From Diabrotica undecimpunctata (lineage: Eukaryota; Arthropoda; Insecta; Coleoptera; Chrysomelidae): 64,000 nt of DNA. The notes beneath the pieces are model-generated. The model was not told where the DNA came from and searched no databases. It worked only from the letters and a program-made list of their open reading frames with translations. This document shows positions 11,452-22,659 of this stretch, piece after piece (position 1 is the first letter of the stretch; every line of letters starts with the position of its first letter). Position numbers and translations under genes: made by a program. The stretch covers positions 69,252,660 to 69,316,659 of the forward strand of contig NC_092810.1 of the NCBI RefSeq assembly GCF_040954645.1. Reading direction: 5' to 3'.

Positions 11452-12159
11452 TTGTGGAACAGCAAAGCTGAATACTAAATTTTTTCCCAAAGATTTCTCT
11501 AACGATAAATCAATGAAACGTGGTGACACATGTTGGAAAATTAGTAATGGGGGCATATTGGCAACAAAATGGATGGATAACAAATCTGTTCATTTCTTGA
11601 GCAATTTTCATAACCCTGAAGATATGCAGGAAATCTCAAGAAAGCAAAAAGATGGCTCCAAAAAAACTTTCACTGGTCTTACAGTAGTAACAGATTATAA
11701 TAAACATATGGGTTACGTAGACAAATCAGATATGTACAAGGCTTGCTATGCAATAGATCGTAAATCTAAAAAATGGTGGCATCGAATTTTCTGGCATTTT
11801 ATTGATCTAACAATTGTAAACGCATATATCATATTCAAAGAAAGATCTCAAACACCATCAGTTACTCTCAAAGTTTTTCGTTTAGCAGTATCTGCAGGTT
11901 TGATAGGTGCTGATCCTTCCACTCCCCAAAGAGGAAGACCAAGTTCAACAGCAGAAGTGCCGAATAAATTTAAAATTCAGGTTCCCATTGAAATACGCAC
12001 CGACAAAGCTGCTCATATGCCCATTCATGGCAATAAAGTTCGATGTGCTGTAGCACTAGAAACCAACCTCATAGAACTAGATGGCACTGTTCCTCATGTA
12101 AAGTTGGGCTTTGTCTCACGGATAAATCTAATTGCTTTTCAACTTTTCATAAAAAATAA
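10096..12159 (+). pseudogene. piggyBac transposase (frameshifted, microsatellite inside)
   Basis: It starts at ATG 10096 with a short first exon (M S plus one base), then an intron 10103-10272 with GTAAGT and TTTCAG borders. An acidic N-terminus follows. A frameshift lies near 10615. The DDD core is readable: SVDEGMIKF, YIDNFFTS, and GYVDKSDMYK, each holding a catalytic aspartate. Between the second and third aspartates the codons are replaced by an (AT)n tract (11405-11449) that shifts the frame. Near 12050 another frameshift moves the cysteine-rich C-terminus (HCSSCKVGLC, then CFSTFH) to a different frame ending at 12159. The enzyme is certainly inactive; intact relatives cut and paste at TTAA. 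Confidence 0.88.
11405..11449. repeat. (AT)n microsatellite inside the transposase
   Basis: An uninterrupted AT dinucleotide run lies in the coding sequence, just after the second catalytic aspartate block. It probably grew from a short AT-rich codon stretch. Confidence 0.95.
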
Positions 12160-12481
12160 AAATAACTTTTGTGAATTCATACTTATTTTCCTGTGGTTGT
12201 AATTGTTTTTGTAGTTTTCATGCGAAATAAATAACTTTTTTTAATTCATACTTATTTCCCTGTGGTTCCACCATGGAACCACCTCCAAACTCCAAAAAGT
12301 TGTCATAAAAAAATATTATTTCCAATTTTTGGTGTTAAATTTTACGATAAATAACACAATTTTTGTTGAGAAATACATTTTAATGCAAATAGCATAATTC
12401 GGGCTGCAAAGGGTTAAACTGAGCAAAATTTTGAAGATCAATAATTTACCGATAAAAACTAATACTAAATAATAAATTAAA

Positions 12482-12896
12482 TACACATTTCAACTCTTCT
12501 TTATAGGATAAAATCTTGGACACTAACCGAAGCACTTAAACCACTGGAGGCTTTTGAGGTCTGAGACTACACAAGAATGTTGGGAACCTCCTGGGTGGAT
12601 CGTGTATCAAACAGTTGTCATGATCAGATTCGGTAAGGAATATGAAATTGTTTCAACTGTGAAGAAGTGGAAGTTAGAATATCAGAGTCACATAATAAGA
12701 AATCAATAGCGTCATGGTCTACTGCAGCTTATATTGCAGAGGTGGGCAGACAAAAATTTTATGTCTTTATAATCTTGGAACGTGGTTTTCACTATCTATT
12801 ACTGGGTTATTTAGAACAGCAGGAAATAAAGCGGAAATAGCCATGTTAGTAGCCAATAGCCGTAGCGGATAGGCATTTAGGAAGAAGAAAGTTTAA
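12482..12896 (+). pseudogene. 3' fragment of an RTE-like LINE
   Basis: The translated sequence, spread over more than one frame, matches the C-terminal tail of LINE-A-type proteins: ESWTL-like start, RMLG-SWVDRVSN, and an end followed by GGAAGAAGAAAG. It is strongly 5' truncated. A possible target duplication AATAAATTAAA borders it, but that is low-complexity sequence. It lies in intron 3 of the zinc-finger gene. Confidence 0.65.
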
Positions 12897-13295
12897 ATTA
12901 ATAAATTAAAATCAACCAATTCGCATGCAATGACATGCTAAATTACTAATATTTATAATACTAAATTATTTAACAAAATTAATAAAACAGTGTTTTTAAA
13001 TTGTTAATAACATCTTTAGAATAAATGATTTATTATATGTTTACTAGAGAAAATGTGCCCAAATATAGAATTTCAATATTTTATATCTTTCCAGTTTTTC
13101 CTAATAAAAATTATAAATTATTAATTTAATCAGTGATTAAATTTAATGTAATTGAACATAATATTTAATAATAATGATAATACGAAAATGTATAATAAAA
13201 TTAACACTTCAAGTTTATTATTTATTTTTAAAAGGAAAATTAAAAACTGGCAAATTGTATTATTAATTATTTCTTTGTTAATTGAAAGTTCTTAC

Positions 13296-13724
13296 CACGA
13301 GTGAAGATTGCATCCTAAACTTCTTCCCACACGTTATACAAGCATGCTGCTTTTCATCCCCATGTTGTGACCTATGTTGCTCTTGCTCCGTAGAAGTTGG
13401 AAACCACATATAACAAATATCACAGAAGAGCCTCAGTCTTGGCCTGTGGACTCTGACATGAGCTAGGAAGACGTTGTACTTTGTGTAGCCCTTAGAACAA
13501 TCCACACAAGAATATCTTGGAGATGAATTATGAGCAGATGCATAATGATCTCTAAGATCATCGGGGTTAACACAAACCTGTTGACATTGTGCACAATTGA
13601 ACGGATATGAGTTCCAACCATTATTATCACCTTTGGGTATCATTGTACCATCCAATTTGACTTCAAATTCTATACTTTCTATCTGTGGGTTTTGAGAAAA
13701 TTTTTTTCTAGATGTTTTTCTCGC
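13296..13724 (-). CDS. ZAD-C2H2 zinc-finger gene, exon 3
   Basis: A 429-bp exon (143 codons, phase 0 at both ends) has an acceptor TATTTCAG before 13724 and a donor CTCGTG|GTAAGAAC at 13296/13295. It begins with a basic stretch (ARKTSRKKF) and then encodes several C2H2 fingers: CAQCQQVC ... HYASAH, CVDCSKGY ... HVRVH, CDICYMWF ... HRSQH, and CITCGKKF, whose histidines lie in exon 4. Splicing V|V joins SSLV to VHERSH, giving a correct L-x2-H-x3-H spacing, which is strong evidence that the two exons belong together. The fingers should bind DNA. Confidence 0.88.
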
Positions 13725-13773
13725 CTGAAATAGTTATTTAAATATATCATTTATATTACTAGAAAGAGTTCTA

Positions 13774-16200
13774 TAGTCTGTTCCACCTTGACTTTACAGT
13801 ACACGAACATACGACAATGCAATTCTTATGAGAGTTTTTAGGGCGGCGATGCCGATTTTCTTCAAAAGAATTTTCAATCAAACATTACCAGGGTCCTAAA
13901 AAATGTAGGGCCCTAAAAATGTTAAATTAAAACTAACCCGTTACAGTCAATAGCATTGTAGTAAAACAATATTTTTCATTGTTTTTTGTGAGTGATAGTC
14001 ATTTTCGAAAAATAATCAGCAATTTTATAATCAATATGCGTAATAACTTTTTTTGGTAAAGAATGTTAGAATATCCAACATTAAAACTGGATGTTGTTCT
14101 ATGGTTGTTAATTTATGTATTGACAGTATAGAAAGTGCTGAAGTAATGTCAAGAAAAATATAAAATAGATTGTCAGTCAAGTTTAAGTAAAGTTTTATAT
14201 TGTCCTACAGTTGAGAATAAATAAATTATAATTGTTAATGGTCAGTTCACCTAAATTAAATTATAACAAAGAATATCAAATAGGCATATAATTATTATTG
14301 ATAACATTGTATTGAGTAACTCATTACTTATTTGGAAAATTTGGATCCTAATTGCAGTTTTTTGTTATTCTTAACGACTGAGTTCCAACCTGAAATTAAT
14401 GTCATTTGAATGTGTTTCCACCCTCATTAAAATTTAGTATAAATTATAAACTTGAAATTAATTTTAGTTAGTTCATTTGATTTGTTGAAGTTCATATCGA
14501 CTATAGTTATTATTGTGGTTTTTTGTTTTATAACGATTGAATTTAATGGAGAACAGTACTCTGAAACATCCCCAAGGGAAGACATTGTCATTAGGGGAGG
14601 AACAAATCTTAGTCAACATGGTGAATTATCGTGTAAATCAAGGATATGATCCACTTTCAAAAATAATACAAACAGTGGCAGTAGAAACCGGCATTCCAGA
14701 AAAAACAATTTACTCTGTAAAAAAAGAAAATTCCTCGGCACTTGGATTATAACCAGCAAAGAGAGCATCCAAGAACAAGCTAACTTCATTCAAGGAACAA
14801 AGAGTAGCATTCGTCGAATAGTGCATGATTTTTTTTCGTAAGAATACATCCCCCAACATTACATTCTCTATTAGCAGTTGTAAATAAAGACGAACATCTA
14901 CCTAATTTTCCTAGAACTACACTGCATAGACTAATTAAGGACATGGGATTTGTGTACACAAAACGGGACGGAAAGTTAATATTGATAGAAAAATCGAAAT
15001 TATTTCTTGGTGCCATCGATATTTGCGAGAAATTCGTACATTTCAGGAACAAAATTACAACATTGTATATTTGAACCAATCATGTGGAACTATTGGTCAC
15101 AGTGTCAATTATGAATGGAAGGAGACTTCCGTAACGTCACATAGGGATGCATTTGTTCTTGAACTCACTACAGGCTTGAAACCCCCTACTGCACGTGGCC
15201 CACGCTTCGTTTTACTGCATGCAGTAAGTAAAGATGGTTTTATTAATGGAGCCGAACTAACTTTTTTAGCAAAGAAAAATACAGCAGACTATCATGAAAT
15301 GGATGGACCTCTTTTTGAAAATTAGTTTAAAACTAAACTTCTTCCAAATATTCCCGATAAAACTGTAATAGTAATAGACAATGCGTCGTATCACTCCAGA
15401 AAGTTGGAAAGAATTTCGAACAATTCAGACAATAAGGAAGAAATAAAGTCGTTTAAAGGATATTTATTTCGAAGAAGATTACCTAAAATCCGAACTGTTG
15501 GACGTTGTAGCTCATTTTAAATCGCAGTATGATGAGCGTATCGTAGATGAAATTGCAAAAATTAAGAATGTTAAGTTGCTAAGATTACCTCTATATCACT
15601 GTGAACTAAATCCGATAGAGCTGGTATGGAGTGAAATAAAAAGATTCGTGGCAAGACATAACACAAACTTCAAGAAGGAACAAGTAGAAAATCTAATACA
15701 TGAAGCATACTCTCAAGTTACTCCACAAAAATGGAATAATTACGTGCAACACGTAATTAGCATAGAAAAACAGATGTGGAATATCGATAATTTACTGGAC
15801 AATATCGACCAAGTTATAATAAACTTAATGACGACAGTAAAAGTGAAAGTGAGGAAGGCGGGAGTATAGAAGAAATGTAAAATACACAGTTTAAATACAT
15901 TTTAATTATTTATGTCGATACCTACGTATTTATTAAGGTTTAACATATTTATGCGCTTAAATACACTATTATACAAATGTTTTATACAGTTTTTTTATTT
16001 TATTCACATAAAGGTATTTTTCGGGAAAAAAATGTTTTAGAACCCCTGACAGCCACAAAATGTCAATAATATTAATTCTTAAGTTATTTATAGTTATCCT
16101 TTAGGAAAAAGTATATTTGCTTCAAACCTGTTTCTCATAAAATTTATCATCACTGTTGGTCATAAGAACCTGTACTGTAAAGTCAAGGTGGGACAGACTA
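13774..16200 (+). mobile_element. IS630/Tc1-mariner superfamily transposon
   Basis: Both ends carry nearly identical terminal inverted repeats of about 29 bp, beginning TAGTCTGT and including CCTTGACTTTACAGTAC. They are flanked by TA (13772-13773 and 16201-16202), the target duplication of this superfamily. The interior holds one decayed transposase. It lies in intron 2 of the zinc-finger gene. Confidence 0.9.
14537..15870 (+). pseudogene. IS630/Tc1-type transposase (broken)
   Basis: The N-terminus (LSLGEEQILVNMVNYRV, then ETGIPEKTIYSV) is a helix-turn-helix DNA-binding region. Stops occur at about 14750 and 14820, a frameshift at about 14875 and another near 15010. The catalytic core reads YLNQSCGT, where the family has an aspartate in place of N, then VIVIDNASYHS, then LPLYHCELNPIELVW, which gives D and E as the second and third residues. 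A TAG at about 15323 replaces a likely tryptophan, and another frameshift lies near 15490. The end lies near 15870. Inactive by several independent lesions. Confidence 0.82.
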
Positions 16201-16202
16201 TA

Positions 16203-17333
16203 GATATAAATATTAAAAGTACTATAAACACACAAGAGTACTATGTTCTCTTACGGATTGATCAAAAATTATTGTAACATTTATGACATTGATATCAAAA
16301 CAATCTAAAAATATTGACAACTGCAGTGTAGTGTTACATGTCATGCATGGTGCACAAATCAAACTAACTGACACTCATCAAAATCGGGAATGGGAACATA
16401 TTTATATAAAAAAAAATTTATTTTATTTTTCAATAGCCTTCAGATCTGCATGTACACCATTGGAGCGCGTCGTGTAGTTTTTGAGAACATCTCCATATAA
16501 TATATAAACATATATTATACAGCACGGTATTGACTTTCATACATTATAACGTGATGTCTGTTTCTCAGTTTTGAAATAATTTGCAAATATTGTAAATTTT
16601 TTGTAGTGTAGCATTTCATTTTACTTGAATTTAAAATTTTGGTAAGCACTGTACATATAACGTGTTTTATTATGTACTTAAGTTCCTGTGCCATTAGTTT
16701 TGTCTGGGTATGATTACGTTAGAAGTTTGTAATTTTTTCACGAAACAAACTGCATATTATAGACGCAGCTGCACTCTATTTCCCCCCAAGTACAGAATAA
16801 AAATGTCTACACTACTACTCAGATTTTAATTAGTCTGGCGATGGCTTATAAAATACCCAAACGCCCAGATTTCGTTCTCATTTCATATTTTACTGTCGCG
16901 ATTTTTGCAGTCGTAAATTTATAGTTTCGTAGTGAAAAACCCACGTACCTATGAGATAAGTGTAATTTTTTTAAGTCCCAATCATTTAAACATAAACTAT
17001 TAGAAGTATCTTCATAGGGTTCTTTCCCTGGGGTTGGAATTCAGTAGCTATACTCATCAACATGTCACAAATCTTCCTTTTTCATCGTCTTTTTGCCGAA
17101 GAGGTATGAAGGGGACTAGATCTAGTTCAAGGATCTATGTCTTCTATTTTTTGCATTAATAGATAGTCTCCAAGGGTTAAAGACGCCAATAGTGAGTTTA
17201 AACCATTAAAATAGATTATTTGTTCTACGGTCAAATTAGGGACACATTTGTATAACTTATTATGCTATTGAATTCGTACTTATTGTTTAATAACAAGAAG
17301 TTATTTGAGAATTTTATGATTTAAATTAAAGTA
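16203..17333. other. no gene recognised (intron 2)
   Basis: AT-rich sequence without convincing frames, terminal repeats or tails. Short open frames lack recognisable motifs. Confidence 0.55.
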
Positions 17334-17345
17334 TATGATTCATTA

Positions 17346-19513
17346 TATATATGAGCGAACATAGACTAATTAGAGCAAAAACCACTTTTAACACTGAAGT
17401 TGAAAGAACAAAAATGATCCTCAAAAAGAAAAGTGGAAGGTGGCTGTTCCCAGAAGATATAACACTTTACGAAGAAAATATTAAGACTAGTTTGGATACA
17501 CACGACTTAGAGAATATCAGCATCAATGAAATGAACAATAATATAACCCAAATATTGAAAGAAGCCGAAAAGAAATACTGTCCTCGTCCTGAAAACAATA
17601 ACAAAAAATTAAGCCACAACACAAAACATCTTCTAGAGGAAAGAAGAAAACTTAGGGAAAATCAGGATCATAACCAAAATGAACTAAGAATTTTGAATAA
17701 GAAAATTAAAAAGGAAGTTAGAAAAGATCTGAGACAATACAATACGATGGAAATAACTAGAGTAATAGAAGAAAACAAAAGCAAAAAGAAAGTACTCAGA
17801 CAGAGCATGTCCATTGGAAGAAAAAACGTCCACAAATTAAGAAATGAACAGGGGCAAATCATTGAGAATAGAGTTCAAATTATGAATACGATAGAGAGTT
17901 TTTATAGACAACTATACAAAGAACAGCAATGTAACCGGAGTGGATCATTACCAAAGATAATCAATCAGGGATCTGAAATTTTACCGGACGTAACACCCAA
18001 TGAAGTTCGAAGGTCAGTGCAAGAAATAAAAAACAATAAGTCCCCCGGAGGCGATGAAATAGTAGCAGATGGCTTGAAAGTGGCTGGAAAAAGACTATGG
18101 CAGGTCCTTGCCAAACTATTCATTAGATGTTTGGAGGAAGCAATAACACCAACCCAGTGGTATAACGCAGACATTATCATACTTCATAAAAAAGGGGATG
18201 CTACCGACCTTAGGAATTACAGGCCCATAAGTCTACTTTCACATATTTATAAACTATTTACAAAAATAATTACGAAACGACTAGAAAATAAATTGAAATT
18301 TTATCAGCCCATAGAACAGGCGGATTTTAGAAAAGGCTATGGAACAAACGATCACCTACTGGTAATAAAAAATCTTATAGAAAAATGCACTGAATATAAT
18401 AAACCACTAGCTTTAATATTTGTCGACTATGAAAAGGCATTCGACACCGTAAATCAACAAAAAATGTTGGAAACCTTGACAGAATGCCGAATTGACTATC
18501 GGTATATCAATATAATTAAACACATATACCAAAACGCAACAGCCAGTGTTAGAGTGGGTGATCGTCAAACCCAGAAATTCCCGATACAACGTGGAGTACG
18601 CCAGGGGGACACCATATCGCCGAAACTGTTCACTACGCTTTTGGAATATATATGTAAAAGGGCAAAAATTGACCGACAAGGGCATAAACAAAAACGGAGA
18701 AAAGCTTAGCCATCTAAGGTTTGCAGATGATATTGTACTAATAGCTGATAGGATAGATGAGGTCAAAATTAAATGATTAGCTGATTAAATCAGCTCTATC
18801 TTTCCTCGCTAGAAGGGGGATTGAAAATAAATATATCTAAAACCCAGATGATGACAAATCTTGTAGTCAGCGAAGATATATGCGTAGGAACAAGATCCAT
18901 AGACCAGGTAATGGCCTATAAATACCTAGGTCATAAGATTCGCATAGGAAAAGATAACCAAACCGTTGAGCTTCTCCGTCGTATAAGACTGACTTGGGCA
19001 GTCTTCGGCAAGCTGAACCATACTTTCAAATCGTCTGATATACCAATATGCCTTAAAAGAAAAACGTTTAATCAGTGTGTTTTGCCAGTGTTAACTTACG
19101 GTGCGGAAACGTTGACCATGACAAGGAGAACAGTTCAAAAGATCCGTGTGTGTCAAAGGGCGATGGAGCGTGCTATGTTGGGCGTTTCACTACGAGACAA
19201 GATCCCAAATCGCCAGCTACGACAAATAACAGGAGTGACTGATGCAGTAGAGAGAGTAGCAACACTGAAATGGAACTAGGTAGGTCACGTGGCTCGAATG
19301 ACAGATAATAGATGGACAAAGCGGATACTGGAATGGAGACCAAGAGATGATGCCTACCGAAGCAGAGGTCGTCCACCAACACGTTGGACTGACGATCTAA
19401 AACGTTGTCATAGGAATTGGATGTAAGAGGCACAAGATCGAAATAGATGGAAAATTATGAGGGAGATCTATGTCCAGCAGTGGATAAGCGAAGATTGAAT
19501 GATGATGATGATG
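17346..19513 (+). mobile_element. 5'-truncated RTE-clade LINE
   Basis: It is flanked by a 12-bp direct repeat ATATGATTCATT (17334-17345 and 19514-19525). The element lacks the endonuclease and starts in the linker before the RT. It ends in a (ATG)n-type tail, typical of RTE elements. It lies in intron 2 of the zinc-finger gene. Confidence 0.9.
17351..19490 (+). pseudogene. RTE reverse transcriptase (truncated, broken)
   Basis: A long frame, 17351-18709, encodes the basic linker and RT: NNKSPGGDEI, LHKKGDATDLRNYRPISLL, FVDYEKAFDTV and RGVRQGDTISPKLF. A frameshift near 18660 moves to the frame with LRFADDIVLIAD. A stop near 18773 and a further shift lead to KYLGHKIRIG and the C-terminal block (LTYGAETLTM). 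A TAG at 19279 splits off GHVARMTDNRW and the GRPPTRWTDD motif. It is long enough to be classified with confidence but cannot be translated whole. Confidence 0.85.
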
Positions 19514-19525
19514 ATATGATTCATT

Positions 19526-21600
19526 TCGTATTTACAGAGTGTTGCGCATTTTTTTGTAATATACTATAAGATAAGCCTAAAAAGCTTTTTCGGGTCTTGA
19601 AAGATTGCAGTCTAAGTCTAATAATCACTCTTATTTATCATTTTTTTGTAAATTTTAAGTAGTAATTAATTTACGTTTTTAATAATCGTTTGTTTCGATT
19701 TTATCAAAGACCGCAATCTATTTAATACATAATAAGTTAACTAATGTTAATATGTGTCCTTACATTTTTTCAGTATTTAATACATACATTTTTTGAAGTT
19801 TACTATTTTATTAAAGATATTTTTTTTGCGGCATATTACATTACAAAGTTAGTAGTTTTGATTATGTCATTCTTTGATATATTTTCTGATAATTTTAAGT
19901 CTTTTATAAATCTCGGGTTAAGATTTATTGGCGCCCTAATATTTGTAGTTTAGCTGTATTCAGTATTTCTTGTTTTTCTTTTGTCAAACTGTTATCAAAT
20001 TGTTATCTATCTGTCATTTATCTATGACTTTTCTATCAGTCATATCCTTATTCACCTCCATTAAAGCTCCCGAGAAGGAGCAAGCAGGCCTTCGTATTGT
20101 TATTGTGTACGATCTGCTTATTACCACTTGTTCTTCCTCTTTTAGTCGATACACTAAAATCTTTGACCACCTTGAGCTGATTTTTTGCTTCATCTAAACA
20201 AAAAAATGGCGCAATAAACGAATCGAGAGCAGTGCTGAATGGCACACAATTAAAGATCAAATTTTAACATATCTCAGGTGACATTGCTTGGTTTAAGGGA
20301 AATATCATATTAAAAAGAAACGTGCAACATCAAGTTCAAAAAAGTATATTAGCCGCTTGGACGTAATTCTGAGTTATTAATGAATAACAAGCTTATTCTA
20401 TTTAATCAAAACTTGTGTCCAATGTAGAATCATGCTGATAAGTTAGGAATCGCACCAGCCAGTCAAACATTTAATCCACCCAAAGTTTCTATAACAAAGT
20501 GCTAAAGTTTTTGCAGAAAAATAATAGGAGACTCAGAGACTAAAATCATTTGAACTTGCTAGATCACATAAGTAAATGATTCAATGAAAATTAATTAGTT
20601 TTAGCTACCTTTAATTTATTATGACATATCAAAATTAACCATTGAGTAAACTAGTTTCAATTAACAGATTTGTGAGCATAATAAAAAAATGTAGTAGCAA
20701 TATGCATATTGAAAGTGAATTAAAACTACTTTGAATATAGGAACAACATTGAAGTAAAGAAAATTTTTAAAAAGTATTGGTATCGTGGCCAACAATATAC
20801 ATGTCATATAAAAGTTGACCACAATTTCATATTTAGTCAAAGATTCATCAAAAAGTGTATACAAAAAAAAACTCAATGCATGACTGTATTAAAACTGATT
20901 TTATATGATTAAATAATACAAATAAAATAAAATAAATACAATTATAAATTGAAATATCCATTTACTATCTCTATCTCCATGAGATAGATGTAAAACAACA
21001 ATTCAATTAACGACGCCATGTATAGCCAAAATACCACGAGAAACATTAAGAATTATATAATAGACAAAAGAAATGAGAATGTTAATAAGAATAACTTGAA
21101 AAACGCTATGGGTGCAGACAATCAAAATCATCACAAGAACAGGTGAGTCGTGAGTCTAAAGCCTAATGAGTGAGTATTGGGCAAAGAAAAAAAAATAAAT
21201 GATGGGAAGCCGGTCTGAGACTGTGTAGTAGGGACACTAAACTGAGCAGGACTGCGTGAAGGATATGCTAGGTGAGGAAATTCTCATCCGCGACACGGCA
21301 CGTCCCAAACTGTCGATTTGTTGACTGAACATACACACAAAATTCACATATACCAGACAGCATTTCATCGCAACTCAGAATTGACAAATAGATAAAAGGA
21401 AAAAGATCTGGCTCAGAAGAAAACTCAAAAATGAGTGACTTTTCTGAGTCTACAAATCAAAATATAAAGTCTTAAAGCCTTGAGTATATCACGATTTATA
21501 TAAAAAGTTTATCGGATGTTGGATGAAGTATCCTTGCATAATAGAAAGAAGATATACAATAAGCAAGCTAATTGGCTGCAGTAAAACCAATGTAGAACAG
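19526..21600. other. no gene recognised (intron 2)
   Basis: Two kilobases of AT-rich DNA. Short open frames on both strands carry no family motif. A somewhat less AT-rich patch lies at 21130-21310, of unknown origin. Confidence 0.5.
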
Positions 21601-21604
21601 ACGT

Positions 21605-22263
21605 CTACCAGAGAAGATGTTCTTTCAGGTTGGAAGGTTGGCAATCTAAATGGTAATTGCAGCTTTAGAAACTACTGCACGAAAGATTTCTACCGATGAG
21701 CGGTCAAACCATCTCCTCAGGTCTTTCAGCCAAGAGATCTGGCGTCTTCCTACTAATCTTTTGCCCTGTACTTTACCTTCCAATATGATTCGGAGTAATT
21801 CATATCTTTCACCTCTGAACACATGATCCAAGTATTGTATTTTCCTATCTTTGATCATGCTTAGTAAATATTTTTGTTTACTCATGCGCCGAAGTATCTC
21901 ATCGTTGGTAACTTTTTGTACCTGTGGGATTCTCAGCATCCGTCTGTATATATACATCTGAAAGGCATTTATTATTTTTCTATTTCAGAGTCCATTGTCC
22001 AACTTTCACAGCAAGCCAGACAAAATGTAACATCTGATCATTCGGATTCTCAGCTCTAGACTAAGATCTGATCTTGTAAAAAATGTTTTCACGTTCATGA
22101 GTATTTTCCTAGCTTGTTCGATTTTTAATGGAAATTAATTTTTTATTGAATTACACTGGCTGTTGATATTTGCACCCAAATATGTTATGGAAGTTCTACC
22201 TTTTCTATTATTTGTCCCTTGGCAGTTTTGAAAACATTTAGATTTAAACTACCGAATTTCTTA
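21605..22263 (-). pseudogene. LINE-A copy 2, C-terminal piece
   Basis: The minus strand reads LELRIRMIRCYIL, CESWTMDSEIEK, FQMYIYRRMLRIPQV, then the conserved tail with HVFRGERYELLR and GRRQISWLKDLR, matching the end of copy 1 (2890-3320). An uninterrupted frame covers 21957-21646. Confidence 0.8.
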
Positions 22264-22378
22264 TACACTCGCGATCATAAAATCCGGGTCACCTTGAAAA
22301 TTTCAAGTTTCTTGAATATTTTTGCATCTGGTGCAGTAATAACCTTTTTTTAACAACAGAAATGAAAAAATTAAAATC

Positions 22379-22618
22379 ATGAAGAACAAAAACAAACTAA
22401 GGGCATCAAAGCCAGAAATATACATCAATAACGATCTAACGCAAGAAGAGATGAAGATCCAACAAGAAATACGGAAAATTGCAAAATTTCAACAAGAAAA
22501 AGGTATGAACACCAGAGTAGGTTATCAAAAATTAAATATTGACGGGGCTATATGGAAATGGAACAAAGAGAAGAATGAACTGGAAAAGGCAAACCAAGAC
22601 ACGCCAAAAAACCGATAA
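22379..22618 (+). CDS. LINE-B small ORF1
   Basis: A 79-residue charged peptide, rich in K, E, N and Q, with EEMKIQQEIRKIAKFQQEKG predicted as a helix or coiled coil. A small first ORF of this kind precedes ORF2 in several RTE-like elements. It stops 41 bp before the ATG of the next frame. Its function is unknown. Confidence 0.5.
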   Translation: MKNKNKLRASKPEIYINNDLTQEEMKIQQEIRKIAKFQQEKGMNTRVGYQKLNIDGAIWKWNKEKNELEKANQDTPKNR

Positions 22619-22659
22619 AACAACAAATATCGTACACACAACAAAAAACGGAAACGAAA

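Larger units (their letters stand above)
9851..12413 (+). mobile_element. piggyBac-like DNA transposon, copy 1
   Basis: The element is flanked by TTAA at both ends (9847-9850, 12414-12417), the invariant piggyBac target. Its termini start CCCTTTTCGGGC and, reverse-complemented on the right, CCCTTTGCAGCCCG. Inside the ends are palindromes with arms GTGGTTCC/GGAACCAC (9866-9886, about 12263-12283) and a degenerate one near 10203. It carries one transposase gene in plus orientation. It is 2563 bp long, normal for the family. Confidence 0.9.

Noticed and set aside
19744..20260. Short frames on both strands
   Set aside because: Hydrophobic or mixed composition without family motifs; typical of AT-rich noncoding DNA.
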